The notes: generated from the letters alone by a model not told the origin. 64,000 nucleotides of DNA from JALORV01 sp963775635 (GCA_963775635.1 CAVZJO010000010.1:124001-188000), one strand, 5' to 3'; counted from the first letter of the stretch, positions 33,937 through 43,186 are shown. Program-made: numbers and translations.

Positions 33937-35571
33937 CTAGAGGGCCGTGCTTTCTTCACGAAACCGGTTGGTGATCGGATAGCGCCAGTCGCGGCCGAAG
34001 CCGCGGTGCGTGACGCGGATTCCGACCGGCGACTGCCGCCGCTTGTACTCGGAAGTCCGGATCATCCTAACGACTTTGCGGACGACCGCCTCGTCGAGAC
34101 CGGCACGCACGAGGTCGGCGATCGACTGGCCTTCCTGCATGTATCCCGTGATGATCGTGTCGAGCACGTCATAGCCGGGCAGCGAATCCTGGTCGGTCTG
34201 CCCGGCCTTGAGTTCCGCACTGGGTGCCCGCGTGAGGATGCGTTCGGGAATGACCGGCGAGCGCTCGTTGCGATAGCGGCACAGCCGGTAGACAAAGGTC
34301 TTCAGGATGTCCTTGATCACCGCGAACCCGCCGGCCAGATCGCCGTAGAGTGTCGAGTAGCCGACCGCGGTCTCGGATTTGTTGCCGGTCGTCAGCACGA
34401 TCGATCCGTACTTGTTCGATAGCGCCATCAGCAGCGTGCCGCGGATTCTCGCCTGCAGGTTTTCCTCGGTCGTGTCCCAAGGCAGTCCGCGGAACTCCGC
34501 CGAAAGCGTCGAAAGGAAGGCGTCGAAGGCCGGCTTGACCGGCAGCACGTCGTGCCGCACGCCGAGCGCATCGGCCAGTTTTGCCGCGTCCTCGATGCTC
34601 ATCGGCAGCGTGAACTGCGACGGCATCATCACCGCGCGCACGCGCTCGGCGCCCAGCGCATCGACCGCGATCGCGAGCGTCAACGCCGAGTCGACCCCGC
34701 CCGACAGCCCGATCAGCGCGCCGGGAAATCCGTTCTTGTTGACATAGTCGCGCACACCGAGCACCAACGCCTCGTAGGCAAGCGCCTCGATCGGTGGCTC
34801 GGCGGCAACGTTGCCAACGCTCGGAACGCCGTCGACGAACTCGGTGATCAGCAGTGCCTCCTCGAAGTACGGTGCCGAATTCACCAGCGCGCCGTCGCCT
34901 GCCAGCACAAAGGAAGCCCCGTCGAACACGAGTTCGTCCTGGCCGCCGACAAGGTTGGCGTACACCAGCGCCAGGCCGAAGTGCGAAACGTTGCTGCGCA
35001 TCGTCTGCAGCCGCTGCTCCTGCTTGCCGAGGTGGAACGGCGAGGCGTTGGGGACCAGCAGCACCTGCGCACCGGCCGCCTGCGCGCACTCGGGCGCATA
35101 GTGAAACCACGTGTCCTCGCAGATGGTGATGCCGAACATCGTTCCCTTCACGTCGAACACGAACGGCCGGTTGTCCGGGGTGAAGTAGCGCTGTTCATCG
35201 AAGACGTCGTAGTTGGGCAGGTCGTGCTTGCAGTAGGTCCCCTGCACCCTGCCGCCCTGCAGTACCGAGGCCGCATTGAAGCGCCGGCCCTCGCGCGCCA
35301 TCGGGTGTCCGACCACGACCGCGAGCTCTGGATACTGCAGCAGTTGCCCGGCCAGCCTGTGCAGCGCGGCGTCGCATGCTGCGTAAAATGCTCCACGCAG
35401 CAACAGATCCTCGGGCGGATAACCGGTCAGCGACAGTTCCGGCGTCACCAGCACGTCAACGCCCGCCGCCACCGCCCGCGCGGCCGACTCCAGGATCCTC
35501 CTGCTGTTGCCTTCGAAGTCGCCCACCGAGCAATTGATCTGCGCAACCGCGACTTTGACGTTCGAGCTCAT
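33937..35571 (-). CDS. nadE: Glutamine-dependent NAD+ synthetase
   Basis: A 544-residue two-domain enzyme making NAD+ from deamido-NAD+ with glutamine as ammonia source. The N-terminal nitrilase-type glutaminase has the Glu45-Lys115-Cys151 triad (TPELSLTGYPPEDLL, YCKHDLPNYDVFDE, GITICEDTW). The C-terminal synthetase domain has the ATP pyrophosphatase loop LSGGVDSAL at about residue 290 and TTGNKSETAVGYSTLYGDLA. The start at 35571 begins the canonical VKVAVAQINCSVGDF N-terminus; the longer open frame upstream is antisense to the acyltransferase gene. It is downstream of nothing on its strand and precedes glnB. Confidence 0.95.
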   Translation of the reverse strand: MSSNVKVAVAQINCSVGDFEGNSRRILESAARAVAAGVDVLVTPELSLTGYPPEDLLLRGAFYAACDAALHRLAGQLLQYPELAVVVGHPMAREGRRFNAASVLQGGRVQGTYCKHDLPNYDVFDEQRYFTPDNRPFVFDVKGTMFGITICEDTWFHYAPECAQAAGAQVLLVPNASPFHLGKQEQRLQTMRSNVSHFGLALVYANLVGGQDELVFDGASFVLAGDGALVNSAPYFEEALLITEFVDGVPSVGNVAAEPPIEALAYEALVLGVRDYVNKNGFPGALIGLSGGVDSALTLAIAVDALGAERVRAVMMPSQFTLPMSIEDAAKLADALGVRHDVLPVKPAFDAFLSTLSAEFRGLPWDTTEENLQARIRGTLLMALSNKYGSIVLTTGNKSETAVGYSTLYGDLAGGFAVIKDILKTFVYRLCRYRNERSPVIPERILTRAPSAELKAGQTDQDSLPGYDVLDTIITGYMQEGQSIADLVRAGLDEAVVRKVVRMIRTSEYKRRQSPVGIRVTHRGFGRDWRYPITNRFREESTAL

Positions 35572-35603
35572 GAATGGATGCAGCAGGTTCGGATCATTAT
35601 TGC

Positions 35604-36740
35604 ATGCGCATCGCATACGACCTCGGTGAGGTCGGTGCCGCTTCGTGGAACGGCTTGCTCGAGGCCGCGCGGATCGGCAATCCCTTCTTGAGGTTCGAAT
35701 TCCTGCATGCCCTGCATGCAAGCGGCTGCGCGTCCGCGCGCACGGGATGGGAGCCGCACTACCTGACGCTGTGGAAAGGAAAGCTCCTATGCGCAGCGGT
35801 GCCGCTTTATCGCAAGCACCATTCGTATGGCGAATACGTCTTCGACTGGGCCTGGGCACAAGCTCATGAGCAGCACGGCATCGAGTACTACCCGAAGTGG
35901 CTGGTGGCCGTGCCGTTCACGCCGGTACCAGGCTCCCGACTGCTGGCCGTCGACGCCGCGGCCCGCGACGCCTCGGCGCGCGTGCTGATCGATCACTTCG
36001 AGGCCAGCGGGGTGTCATCACTGCACGTGCTGTATCCACAGGACGAAGAGGCAGCCTCGTTGGGCGCCTTGGGTGCGCTGACCCGTCGATCGGTCCAGTT
36101 TCACTGGTTCAATCGCGGATACGAATCGTTCGATGCCTACCTGTCGCAGCTCGCGCAGCCCAAGCGCAAGAAGGTGCGTGCCGAGCGGCGCAAGGTCGCC
36201 GACGCCCGTGTGCGCATCCGCCGGGTGACCGGCCGCTCGATCACCGAAGCGGACTGGGCGCTGTTCATGCGCGCGTACCGCAGCACGTATGCCGAGCACC
36301 ATTCAACGCCCTACCTGAACCTCGGCTTCTTCACGCAGATTGCGGAGTCGATGCCCGAGAACCTGCTGATGGTGGTGGCTAGCCTGGATGGACGCGACAT
36401 CGCTGCAGCGCTCGCGTTGTTCGACGAATCGCGCGTGTACGGCCGCTACTGGGGAACGCTGGTTCCGGTGCCGTGCCTGCACTTCGAGGTCAGCTACTAC
36501 CAGTTGATCGAGTTCGCCATCGAGCACAGGCTGGCCGTCATTGAAGGAGGCGCGCAGGGCGAGCACAAGCTGGCGCGCGGATTCGAGCCGGTGACGACCT
36601 GTTCGAGCCACGTACTGCGCCATCCGGCGTTCGCCGATGCGGTCGCGCGTTACCTCGCCCGCGAATCGGGAGGTATCGAAGCATATGTCGACGAGCTGAA
36701 CGAACGGTCGGCACTCAGATCGAGGCGCGAGCTGACATGA
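35604..36740 (+). CDS. FemAB/GNAT-type acyltransferase (peptidogalycan-like)
   Basis: This 378-residue protein belongs to the family often annotated as GNAT N-acetyltransferase or peptidogalycan biosynthesis protein (DUF482). Typical segments are GNPFLRFEFLHALHASGCAS, the aromatic-rich YGEYVFDWAWAQAHEQHG, QLAQPKRKKVRAERRKV, MRAYRSTYAEHHSTPYLNLG, YGRYWGTLVPVPCLHFEVSY and GGAQGEHKLARGFEP. The substrate is not known. The ATG at 35604 (MRIAYDL) fits the family start; an in-frame ATG at 35574 would add ten residues and overlap nadE's start region. Its stop overlaps the duplicated EamA start (ATGA). Confidence 0.82.
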   Translation: MRIAYDLGEVGAASWNGLLEAARIGNPFLRFEFLHALHASGCASARTGWEPHYLTLWKGKLLCAAVPLYRKHHSYGEYVFDWAWAQAHEQHGIEYYPKWLVAVPFTPVPGSRLLAVDAAARDASARVLIDHFEASGVSSLHVLYPQDEEAASLGALGALTRRSVQFHWFNRGYESFDAYLSQLAQPKRKKVRAERRKVADARVRIRRVTGRSITEADWALFMRAYRSTYAEHHSTPYLNLGFFTQIAESMPENLLMVVASLDGRDIAAALALFDESRVYGRYWGTLVPVPCLHFEVSYYQLIEFAIEHRLAVIEGGAQGEHKLARGFEPVTTCSSHVLRHPAFADAVARYLARESGGIEAYVDELNERSALRSRRELT

Positions 36741-36793
36741 AGCCGTTGCACCTGGCGGCGGCCCTGCTGATAGATCCGCTGCCCCATTCGTAG
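36737..36793 (+). pseudogene. Truncated duplicate of the EamA transporter start
   Basis: The 18-codon frame encodes MKPLHLAAALLIDPLPHS and then stops. Its first 11 codons are the same peptide as the N-terminus of the transporter that starts at 36806 (KPLHLAAALL), yet they differ in the start codon (ATG versus TTG) and at five third-codon positions, all synonymous. It is coupled to the preceding gene by ATGA. I infer a leftover of an original coupled EamA gene whose body was replaced by a diverged copy. Confidence 0.65.
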
Positions 36794-36805
36794 AGGCGCG
36801 CGACC

Positions 36806-37663
36806 TTGAAGCCTTTGCATCTAGCCGCTGCCCTGCTGATGGTCACCATATGGGGATTTAACTTCATCGTCATCCGCTGGGGGCTGAACGATGTTCCGCC
36901 GCTGTTGCTGACGTTGCTGCGCTTCGTGCTGGCAGCATTTCCGGCGGTCTTCTTTGTCGCCCGGCCGCAGGCATCGTGGCGGCTGGTCGCGGGCTACGGC
37001 CTGTTCGCGTTTGCGCTGCAGTTCACGCTTCTGTTTGGCGGAATGGCAGCGGGTATGCCGACCGGTCTGTCGTCGCTGGTGATCCAGGTGCAGGCATTTT
37101 TCACGATCGGACTGGTCGCGTTGCTGATGCACGAGCGGCCGCGACCCGGGCAGCTGCTCGGCGCGGCGACAGCCGGCCTCGGGCTGGTGCTGGTTGCCCT
37201 CCACCTTCCGCCCAGCACCGCGCTCGGCTTCGTGCTCGTGATCGGCGCGGCGCTCTCGTGGGCAATCGCCAACATCATCGTCAAGCGCATCCCGGGCGAT
37301 TCGCCGCTGGCGGTCGTCGTCTGGGGCAGCGCCGCGGCGACGATCCCGCTCGCGATTGCCGTGCTCGCGACCGAAGGACCGCAACAAACTGCCGCGCGAA
37401 TCGCGCAACTCGATGCCGCCCATTGGGCCGGCGTGGCATTCCAGGCATGGCCGACCACGCTGCTCGCATTCGGCATCTGGGCGTGGCTACTACGCCGGCA
37501 TCCGGCGGCGATGGTCGCCCCGTTCACGCTGCTCGTGCCCGTGGTCGGAATGACGTGCGCAGTGTGGCTGCTCGACGAGGAGCTGACGTGGTGGAAAGTT
37601 GTCGGCGCGGGCCTGGTCCTCACGGGGCTCGCGTTCAACGTGCTCGCCTCGCGCCGACGCTGA
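36806..37663 (+). CDS. EamA family transporter (amino-acid/metabolite exporter)
   Basis: A 285-residue inner-membrane transporter of the DMT superfamily with ten predicted helices in two EamA halves: LHLAAALLMVTIWGFNFIVI, GLNDVPPLLLTLLRFVLAAF, ALQFTLLFGGMAAGMPTGLS in the first; LGFVLVIGAALSWAIANIIV, WPTTLLAFGIWAWLLRRHPA, PVVGMTCAVWLLDEELTWWK in the second. It resembles O-acetylserine/cysteine exporters, but the substrate is not determined. Initiation is at TTG 36806, preceded by GAGG; no ATG is available at that position. A 35-bp diverged copy of its 5' end lies 69 bp upstream. Confidence 0.88.
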   Translation: MKPLHLAAALLMVTIWGFNFIVIRWGLNDVPPLLLTLLRFVLAAFPAVFFVARPQASWRLVAGYGLFAFALQFTLLFGGMAAGMPTGLSSLVIQVQAFFTIGLVALLMHERPRPGQLLGAATAGLGLVLVALHLPPSTALGFVLVIGAALSWAIANIIVKRIPGDSPLAVVVWGSAAATIPLAIAVLATEGPQQTAARIAQLDAAHWAGVAFQAWPTTLLAFGIWAWLLRRHPAAMVAPFTLLVPVVGMTCAVWLLDEELTWWKVVGAGLVLTGLAFNVLASRRR

Positions 37664-37665
37664 AG

Positions 37666-38283
37666 TCAGCGGCACACTCCGGTTTCCGAGCTTCCGGCCC
37701 CGGCCAGTTTCGATCCGACCAATTGCACAACCACCACGGCGATGTAGAACTGGCCGAACACGGCCTCGAAGACCGCGACGCTGCGAGCAGGCGATGCGAC
37801 CGGCGTGATGTCGCCGTAACCCATCGTCGTCAGCGTCGTCAGGCTGAAGTAGATGAACAGCGATTCGCGCTCGTATCAGTTGACAAGCAGCGCCGAGATC
37901 GGCGTATTGATCGCAAACGCGCCGGGAGTCAGCAGCTCGATTGCGCCGTACACGTGGGCAAACGCCACGGCCAACAACAGATATCCGCACCGCGTGCCGA
38001 GGATGTCGTCGATGCTGACGGCGCGTCGCTCGAACAGATGGCGCAGGATCACACCGACGGCAATAAAGAAAAAGAAGACCGTGCTGGCGTGGACCACCAG
38101 CTCCACCGTGCGCCGTTCGATGTCGGGAACGATGCGCAGGGTCCACAGCGACCCGATGACGACCGCCGCCAAGAAGAAAGCCAGCACCCGGTGCGAGCGC
38201 CGATCCAGAACGGTGAAGTAGACCAGCACCAGCGCAATCGATAGCACTGATTCGCGGATGTATGCGAATTCGGCGTGGCCCAT
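37666..38283 (-). pseudogene. Two-helix ion-channel-domain protein with an internal stop
   Basis: The frame reads MGHAEFAYIRESVLSIALVL, several membrane helices (RVLAFFLAAVVIGSLWTLRI, STVFFFFIAVGVILRHLF, CGYLLLAVAFAHVYGAIELL) and then TGA at 37876-37878. Directly after it in the same frame come YERESLFIYFSLTTLTTMGY and GDITPVASPARSVAVFEAVF, i.e. the pore helix and the potassium-selectivity filter sequence TTMGYGD, ending at 37666. A single TGG-to-TGA change would explain the stop. A further hydrophobic helix (RYLVLLAALVAGLALQ) is open upstream of the first ATG without a start codon, so the true start may lie upstream. It converges with the EamA gene. Confidence 0.7.
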
Positions 38284-38383
38284 CTGCAGCGCCAGTCCCG
38301 CGACCAGTGCGGCAAGCAGGACGAGGTATCGGTTCTGCCTGAGTCGCAGGTCACGATCGGCGCCGTCCGCGGAGGCGACTCGA

Positions 38384-38932
38384 TTAGTACGCCGGTTGCG
38401 GCGACGCGGATTTGTAGGCGGCGATCGCGTCGATGATGTCCTTACGTGCAGAGTCCGGGCCTTCCCACCCGATCACCTTCACCCACTTACCCTTCTCGAG
38501 GTCCTTGTAGTGCTCGAAGAAGTGCTGAATCTGCGCCAGCCGTTCGGGCGCAATGTCCGACCACTGCTGCCAGTGCTTGTACCAGGGGAGGATCTTGTCG
38601 ATCGGCACCGCGAGCAGCTTCGCGTCGCCACCCGCCTCGTCCTCCATCTTCAGAACGCCTAACGGGCGGCAGCGCACGACCACGCCGGGCTGCAGCGGAA
38701 ACGGTGTGATCACCAGCACGTCGAGCGGATCACCGTCTTCGGCAAGCGACTTCGGCACGTAGCCGTAGTTGCACGGGTAATGCATCGCTGTGCCGATGAA
38801 CCGATCGACGAACACGGCGCCCGTTTCCTTGTCGACTTCGTACTTGATCGGGTCGGCATGCGCCGGGATTTCGATGATGACGTTGAAGTCTTCGGGAATG
38901 TTGCGGCCCGCAGGTACACGGTCAAGGCTCAT
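38384..38932 (-). CDS. ppa: Inorganic pyrophosphatase
   Basis: A 182-residue family I soluble enzyme splitting pyrophosphate to phosphate. Visible motifs are the N-terminal PEDFNVIIEIPAHADPIKYE, YPCNYGYVPKSLAEDGDPLD with the DGDPLDVLV metal-binding signature, and the C-terminal KWVKVIGWEGPDSARKDIID. Length and domain are normal. Confidence 0.96.
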   Translation of the reverse strand: MSLDRVPAGRNIPEDFNVIIEIPAHADPIKYEVDKETGAVFVDRFIGTAMHYPCNYGYVPKSLAEDGDPLDVLVITPFPLQPGVVVRCRPLGVLKMEDEAGGDAKLLAVPIDKILPWYKHWQQWSDIAPERLAQIQHFFEHYKDLEKGKWVKVIGWEGPDSARKDIIDAIAAYKSASPQPAY

Positions 38933-39032
38933 GCTGCGCTCCGTCGAATGGCTGTCGCCATTTTAGGGCCTGCAACGCACTGGCAACGACGCGATGCTCG
39001 ACATTGCGTTGCGCCTGCCGCGCATCCGTGAC

Positions 39033-40292
39033 TCAGAGCGTGTTATCACGCATCGGCGGGCGCGCGGCGTCGACCGGACCGCCGGACGTCGGCTGCATGA
39101 ATCCGAGTGCCGCCCCACGATAATGGGCACCGGCCTCCGCTTCGTCACCGACAGCCTCGGCCAGTCGCGCCAGCGCCACCAGCGTCGTCGGGTCCGCTTC
39201 GATCTTCAGGCTGTCCATCAGATAGCTCTTCGCCTTTCCCCACAACTGCTCGCGCAAACACAGCACTCCCGCGGTGCGCAACAGCGCGGCCCGGATTGTG
39301 TCGTCGTGCGGAGAATCCGCCAACCAGCGCTCCACTCGCGCGAGCTGATCACGCGCCGGGAACGAATGCGCACGCGCATATTCGTCGAGCAGCCTGACGC
39401 ACGACTCGTCCCATTCGGCGCGTGGCAATTGCAGCGCGGCTTCGATCGCCTCGGCGGCCAGCCCGGCACGTCCTGCCACGTTCAGCAAGCGGGCACCTTC
39501 GAGTGCTACTTCGGGAAGCACCCGGTCGGCCGCCGGTATCCCCATCCATGCGTCCTCGAGCGAAGCCGGGTCGTAGCGCTGGGCCACCAGCCGTTCGCGG
39601 TAGGCGGCGACTTTCAGTTTGCGCGCGAGCACCGGATGCACGGCGTTGCGCTTTTCCAGCGCGCGCAGTGCCTTCAGCGCCTCGTCCCACCGGCCCGACT
39701 GCAGATTGGCGTTCAGCGCAATCCGCATCGCATGAATGTGGCGCGCGCCCGTGCCCTGCAGTTGCTCGATCGCACCAAGCGCGGCGTCGTTTTCTCGTTG
39801 CTCGGTCCACATTTCCGCGCTGGCGACCAACCGCGCGGTGTCGACGCGGCGGTCGTCCTCGGCACGCTGCAGCCATTCGTCGCGTCGCTCATATTCCTGC
39901 ATGCGGTGCGCAGCACGCGCACCGAGTAGCGCCGCGACGGCGGCCGTTGAGCCCGACGATTGCGCTGCGCGCGCCGCCTTCTCGGCGCGCGCGAAACGTC
40001 CTTCGAGCAGGCTGCGCACCGACTCGAGCAGCGCCTGCTGGCCGCCGACCTCTTCGCGCCGCGCTCGATACAAGCGGACCTGTTCGGGGAAATCGGCGAC
40101 CTTCTGCAGCGCGCGGGCACCCCAATAGACGATCGCCAGGATGCCGGCTAGCACCAGCAGGAACAGGTTGAACGATACGTCGAGGCGGTAGGGCGGAACG
40201 AAGAAGGCGACGTTGCCCGCATTGATCTGCAGCACCAGTGCAACTGCGGCCGCCAGCACCGCGAGCAGGAGCGCCCAGCTCAGCCAGCGCAT
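39033..40292 (-). CDS. hemY: HemY-type heme biosynthesis-associated TPR membrane protein
   Basis: This 419-residue protein has two N-terminal membrane helices (MRWLSWALLLAVLAAAVALV and LFLLVLAGILAIVYWGARAL), followed by the HemY_N pattern FVPPYRLDVSFNLFLL and TPR-type helices to the end. It is the proteobacterial HemY, not the Bacillus protoporphyrinogen oxidase of the same name; its biochemical role in heme synthesis is not settled. Its start overlaps the hemX stop (TGATG), and it is the last gene of the hemC-hemD-hemX-hemY cluster. Confidence 0.9.
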   Translation of the reverse strand: MRWLSWALLLAVLAAAVALVLQINAGNVAFFVPPYRLDVSFNLFLLVLAGILAIVYWGARALQKVADFPEQVRLYRARREEVGGQQALLESVRSLLEGRFARAEKAARAAQSSGSTAAVAALLGARAAHRMQEYERRDEWLQRAEDDRRVDTARLVASAEMWTEQRENDAALGAIEQLQGTGARHIHAMRIALNANLQSGRWDEALKALRALEKRNAVHPVLARKLKVAAYRERLVAQRYDPASLEDAWMGIPAADRVLPEVALEGARLLNVAGRAGLAAEAIEAALQLPRAEWDESCVRLLDEYARAHSFPARDQLARVERWLADSPHDDTIRAALLRTAGVLCLREQLWGKAKSYLMDSLKIEADPTTLVALARLAEAVGDEAEAGAHYRGAALGFMQPTSGGPVDAARPPMRDNTL

Positions 40293-41401
40293 CAGCGCCC
40301 CGGCGTGGTTCGCGCGGCGCGTGCCGCAGCGATGCTGTCGTTGATCTGCGGTGCGTCAACCGACAGCGGGGTTCCGGCCATCTGCTTGATCGAGGCCAGC
40401 GCAGCGGCGGTGTTGGCCTGCTTAAGGTCGACATGGCGCTGTATCAGCGTCTGAGCCTCGCCGAGGTCGGCGCGGAATAGCCGATCGTTGCGCGCCAGCA
40501 GCGCCTGCCGCGCGTTGAGCAGGCGCAGCTTGAGTTGTTGCCGCACCAATTGCTGCTGCTGCGGGGTCAGCAGCAGAGGCTCCGGCGTGTCGACCCGCCG
40601 CAGACGAACGAGATCTCGGTATTCGCCGAGTTCGGACTGGAGGCGTTCGATCCAGCGTTCCCACCACGGGGTCCCGGCCGAAGGATGGCGCGGATCGAAT
40701 GGCCTCGGCTCGGCCGGTGCCGGCGCCGGTGGCCTGGGATCGGACACCAGCGGCCAGCTCTCAGCCGCGGCCGCCAGCTGATCCAGCTTCAACGCCATGC
40801 CGGTGATATCGACGGTCGGTGCGCCCTTCAGGCGCTCGACATCTCGCGCCAGCACGCGCCTCAGCGGCAGGAACCGCGCGCTGTCGACCCGCGCAAGGCG
40901 TGCGTCGGCCGTCTGCAGTGCCGCCAGCGCGGTGCCGACATTGCCATTGATCGCCAGCTCCTGGCCCGCCACGGTGACGAGCCGCTCGACCTCGACCAGC
41001 ACCGCTTCGTCCCGGCCGCGCGAGAGGTCGGCGTACAACTGCTCGAGCTCCTCACGCTGGCCCTGCTCCTCTGCGAGGCGTGATTCGAGCAGCAGCGCGC
41101 GCTCGCGCGCCGAGCGCGCCTCGGCATCGGCACGGTTGGCGGCTTCATTGACTCGAACCACCGCCTGCTCGAGATCGGTCAGGCGGCGCGCCGACTCCTT
41201 GCGCAGCGAAGCCAGTTGATAGTGCGCATAGAGTGCGGCCACCAGCGCGGCCAGCGCGAGCGCGCCGACCAGCCAGATCGCGGCCGAGCGGCGTGGCTCG
41301 ACCGCCGGAGGTGACGGCTCGGTGCCGGTCAGCGGAACGGTGTCGGTCGGCGGCGCGGGGGGAACGGGCGGATCGCCGGGAGGCAGTGCGTGGTTCGTCA
41401 A
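40292..41401 (-). CDS. hemX: HemX, uroporphyrinogen-III C-methyltransferase-like membrane protein
   Basis: This 369-residue protein has a Pro-rich N-terminus (about 38 residues), one membrane helix (AAIWLVGALALAALVAALYA), and a long coiled coil (ALYAHYQLASLRKESARRLT, ARERALLLESRLAEEQGQRE). The conserved HemX domain follows (VEVERLVTVAGQELAINGNV, ALAALQTADARLARVDS). Although often annotated as a methyltransferase, it lacks the SAM-binding SUMT domain; the role is probably structural. It sits between hemD and hemY. Confidence 0.9.
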   Translation of the reverse strand: MTNHALPPGDPPVPPAPPTDTVPLTGTEPSPPAVEPRRSAAIWLVGALALAALVAALYAHYQLASLRKESARRLTDLEQAVVRVNEAANRADAEARSARERALLLESRLAEEQGQREELEQLYADLSRGRDEAVLVEVERLVTVAGQELAINGNVGTALAALQTADARLARVDSARFLPLRRVLARDVERLKGAPTVDITGMALKLDQLAAAAESWPLVSDPRPPAPAPAEPRPFDPRHPSAGTPWWERWIERLQSELGEYRDLVRLRRVDTPEPLLLTPQQQQLVRQQLKLRLLNARQALLARNDRLFRADLGEAQTLIQRHVDLKQANTAAALASIKQMAGTPLSVDAPQINDSIAAARAARTTPGR

Positions 41402-41459
41402 GGCAGCGATCGAAAGGTGGCGATCGTCGGACCGCGTGGATCGCGGCGATGTCGCCGCG

Positions 41460-42248
41460 TTATGGCTCCGCGGAGCGCGGATGCTGCAGCGATTCTAGCC
41501 GCGCGACGATGGCGTCGTCGTCGGCTGGGGCCAATTCGACCTGCCTGTATCCAGCGTCCAACAGCCGATCGCGGATGCGCGCGTGAGTCGCCAGCGCGAC
41601 GCCCTGCTTGATCCAGGTGACGGCGCCCGCCGCTGCCGACAACTGCCGCTCGAGTGCGTCTACCGCTTCGCTGCTCGAAACGACGGTAGCCGGCGGCACG
41701 CCGGCGGCCATGGTCCGGCGCAGCCACTCGTAGCCGGACGCGCGCAACTCACCCACGCTCCGCGTGTACACGGCCAGTTCCTCGACCGCGGCGCCAGAGT
41801 CGGCGAAGCGCTCAGCCAGCCATTCGCGTCCGTGCTGAGCCCGCACGATCAGCACATGGCGCGCTGGCCGGCCGCGTTGCAGCCACTCGGACCAGAATGC
41901 TTCCGACCCCGAAGCCTCGCTGCGCGGTTCGATCAGTCGGTTTGCGTCCGGCTGGAAAGCCTCGCGCAGCGCGTCGGCGGTCGCGCTTCCGACTGCGCCG
42001 AGGTCGGTGCTGCCCGGCCACGCCGATGCCACCAGCATGCGAGCGGCCTGCACCGCCTGCGGGCTGACGAAGACTGCGAGATCGAAGTCGGCGAGCTTCG
42101 CGAGCGTGGCGCGCGCGTTCGCCTCGTCGGGCGCCGGGCCGAACTCGAAGGCCGGCCACCACTGCACGTCGTAACCGGCGGCCTGCAGCCGGCGCTGCAG
42201 CCGCTCGCCGGCAAGCGCCGGGCGGGTCACGATCACCGGCGGGCGCAC
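41460..42248 (-). CDS. hemD: Uroporphyrinogen-III synthase
   Basis: A 262-residue cytosolic enzyme that cyclises hydroxymethylbilane to uroporphyrinogen III. The two-lobed fold is seen as PPVIVTRPALAGERLQRRLQ and ADFDLAVFVSPQAVQAARML in the first lobe and HVLIVRAQHGREWLAERFAD, TVVSSSEAVDALERQL and the final AGYRQVELAPADDDAIVARL in the second. The start is proposed at GTG 42248, 14 bp after the hemC stop with GGGGGA upstream; the open frame upstream of it is antisense-like sequence inside hemC. Confidence 0.88.
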   Translation of the reverse strand: MRPPVIVTRPALAGERLQRRLQAAGYDVQWWPAFEFGPAPDEANARATLAKLADFDLAVFVSPQAVQAARMLVASAWPGSTDLGAVGSATADALREAFQPDANRLIEPRSEASGSEAFWSEWLQRGRPARHVLIVRAQHGREWLAERFADSGAAVEELAVYTRSVGELRASGYEWLRRTMAAGVPPATVVSSSEAVDALERQLSAAAGAVTWIKQGVALATHARIRDRLLDAGYRQVELAPADDDAIVARLESLQHPRSAEP

Positions 42249-42262
42249 GATCGAGGTTCCCC

Positions 42263-43186
42263 CTACCCCATGCCGAGCAGACGAAGGGCGCCCCATTCCT
42301 TCAGGTTGCCGACCGCCTCGATCGCCAGCGACTCGGCATGGGCCAGCGGACCCTGAACCTCGGTCTCGACGAACTCGCCGGTGCTCGCATTGCCGACCAG
42401 TGCGCGCAGCCGCAGCCGTTCGCCTTCGACTTCGGCGTAAGCCGCCAGGGGCATCTGGCAACTTCCGCCGAGGCCGCGCGAGACGCCGCGCTCGGCGGCG
42501 GTCGCGGCGCGCGTCGCCGGATCATCGAGCGGAGCCAGCAGCCGGGCAGTGGCTTGATCGTCGCTCAGCACTTCGATGCCGAGTGCCCCCTGTCCCGGCG
42601 CCGGCAGCGACACCGCGGTCGGGATCACCTGGCGGATGCGATCCGCAAGCCCCAGGCGCTTGAGCCCCACCGCGGCCATCACCAGCGCATCGAAGTCGCC
42701 GCGGTCCAGCTTGGCGAGCCGCGTGTTGACATTGCCGCGCACGGCTTCGATCGTCAGCCCGGGATAGCGTGCGCGCAGCATCAGTTCGCGCCTGAAGCTC
42801 GAGGTGCCGACGCGCGCGCCGGCCGGCAGTTCGTCGAGTGTGGCGTAGTGGTTCGAGACGAGACAGTCGCGCGGATCGTCGCGCTCGAGGATGGCGGCCA
42901 GCGCGAACTCGGGCGCCAGTTCCATCGGCACGTCCTTCAGCGAATGGACCGCCAGATGAGCGCGTCGCTCGAGCAGGGCCATCTCGAGTTCCTTGATGAA
43001 CAGTCCCTTGCCGCCGACCTTCGACAGCGTGCGATCCAGGATCTGGTCGCCGCGCGTGGTCATCCCGAGCAGATCGACCTGCAGCCCTGCCGTTCGCTCC
43101 GCGAGCAGCGCGCGCACGTGCTCGGCCTGCCACATCGCGAGCGGGCTTTCGCGCGTCGCGATGATGACGCGCGCCGGCGTGGTCAT
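42263..43186 (-). CDS. hemC: Hydroxymethylbilane synthase (porphobilinogen deaminase)
   Basis: A 307-residue cytosolic enzyme that polymerises four porphobilinogens. The N-terminus reads VIIATRESPLAMWQAEHVRA; catalytic and cofactor regions are HSLKDVPMELAPEFALAAIL and GTSSFRRELMLRARYPGLTI, with the dipyrromethane-binding Cys at about residue 246 in GGSCQMPLAAY. The start at 43186 matches the family. It is divergent from ppc with 53 bp between the start codons, so the two share a short promoter region. Confidence 0.95.
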   Translation of the reverse strand: MTTPARVIIATRESPLAMWQAEHVRALLAERTAGLQVDLLGMTTRGDQILDRTLSKVGGKGLFIKELEMALLERRAHLAVHSLKDVPMELAPEFALAAILERDDPRDCLVSNHYATLDELPAGARVGTSSFRRELMLRARYPGLTIEAVRGNVNTRLAKLDRGDFDALVMAAVGLKRLGLADRIRQVIPTAVSLPAPGQGALGIEVLSDDQATARLLAPLDDPATRAATAAERGVSRGLGGSCQMPLAAYAEVEGERLRLRALVGNASTGEFVETEVQGPLAHAESLAIEAVGNLKEWGALRLLGMG

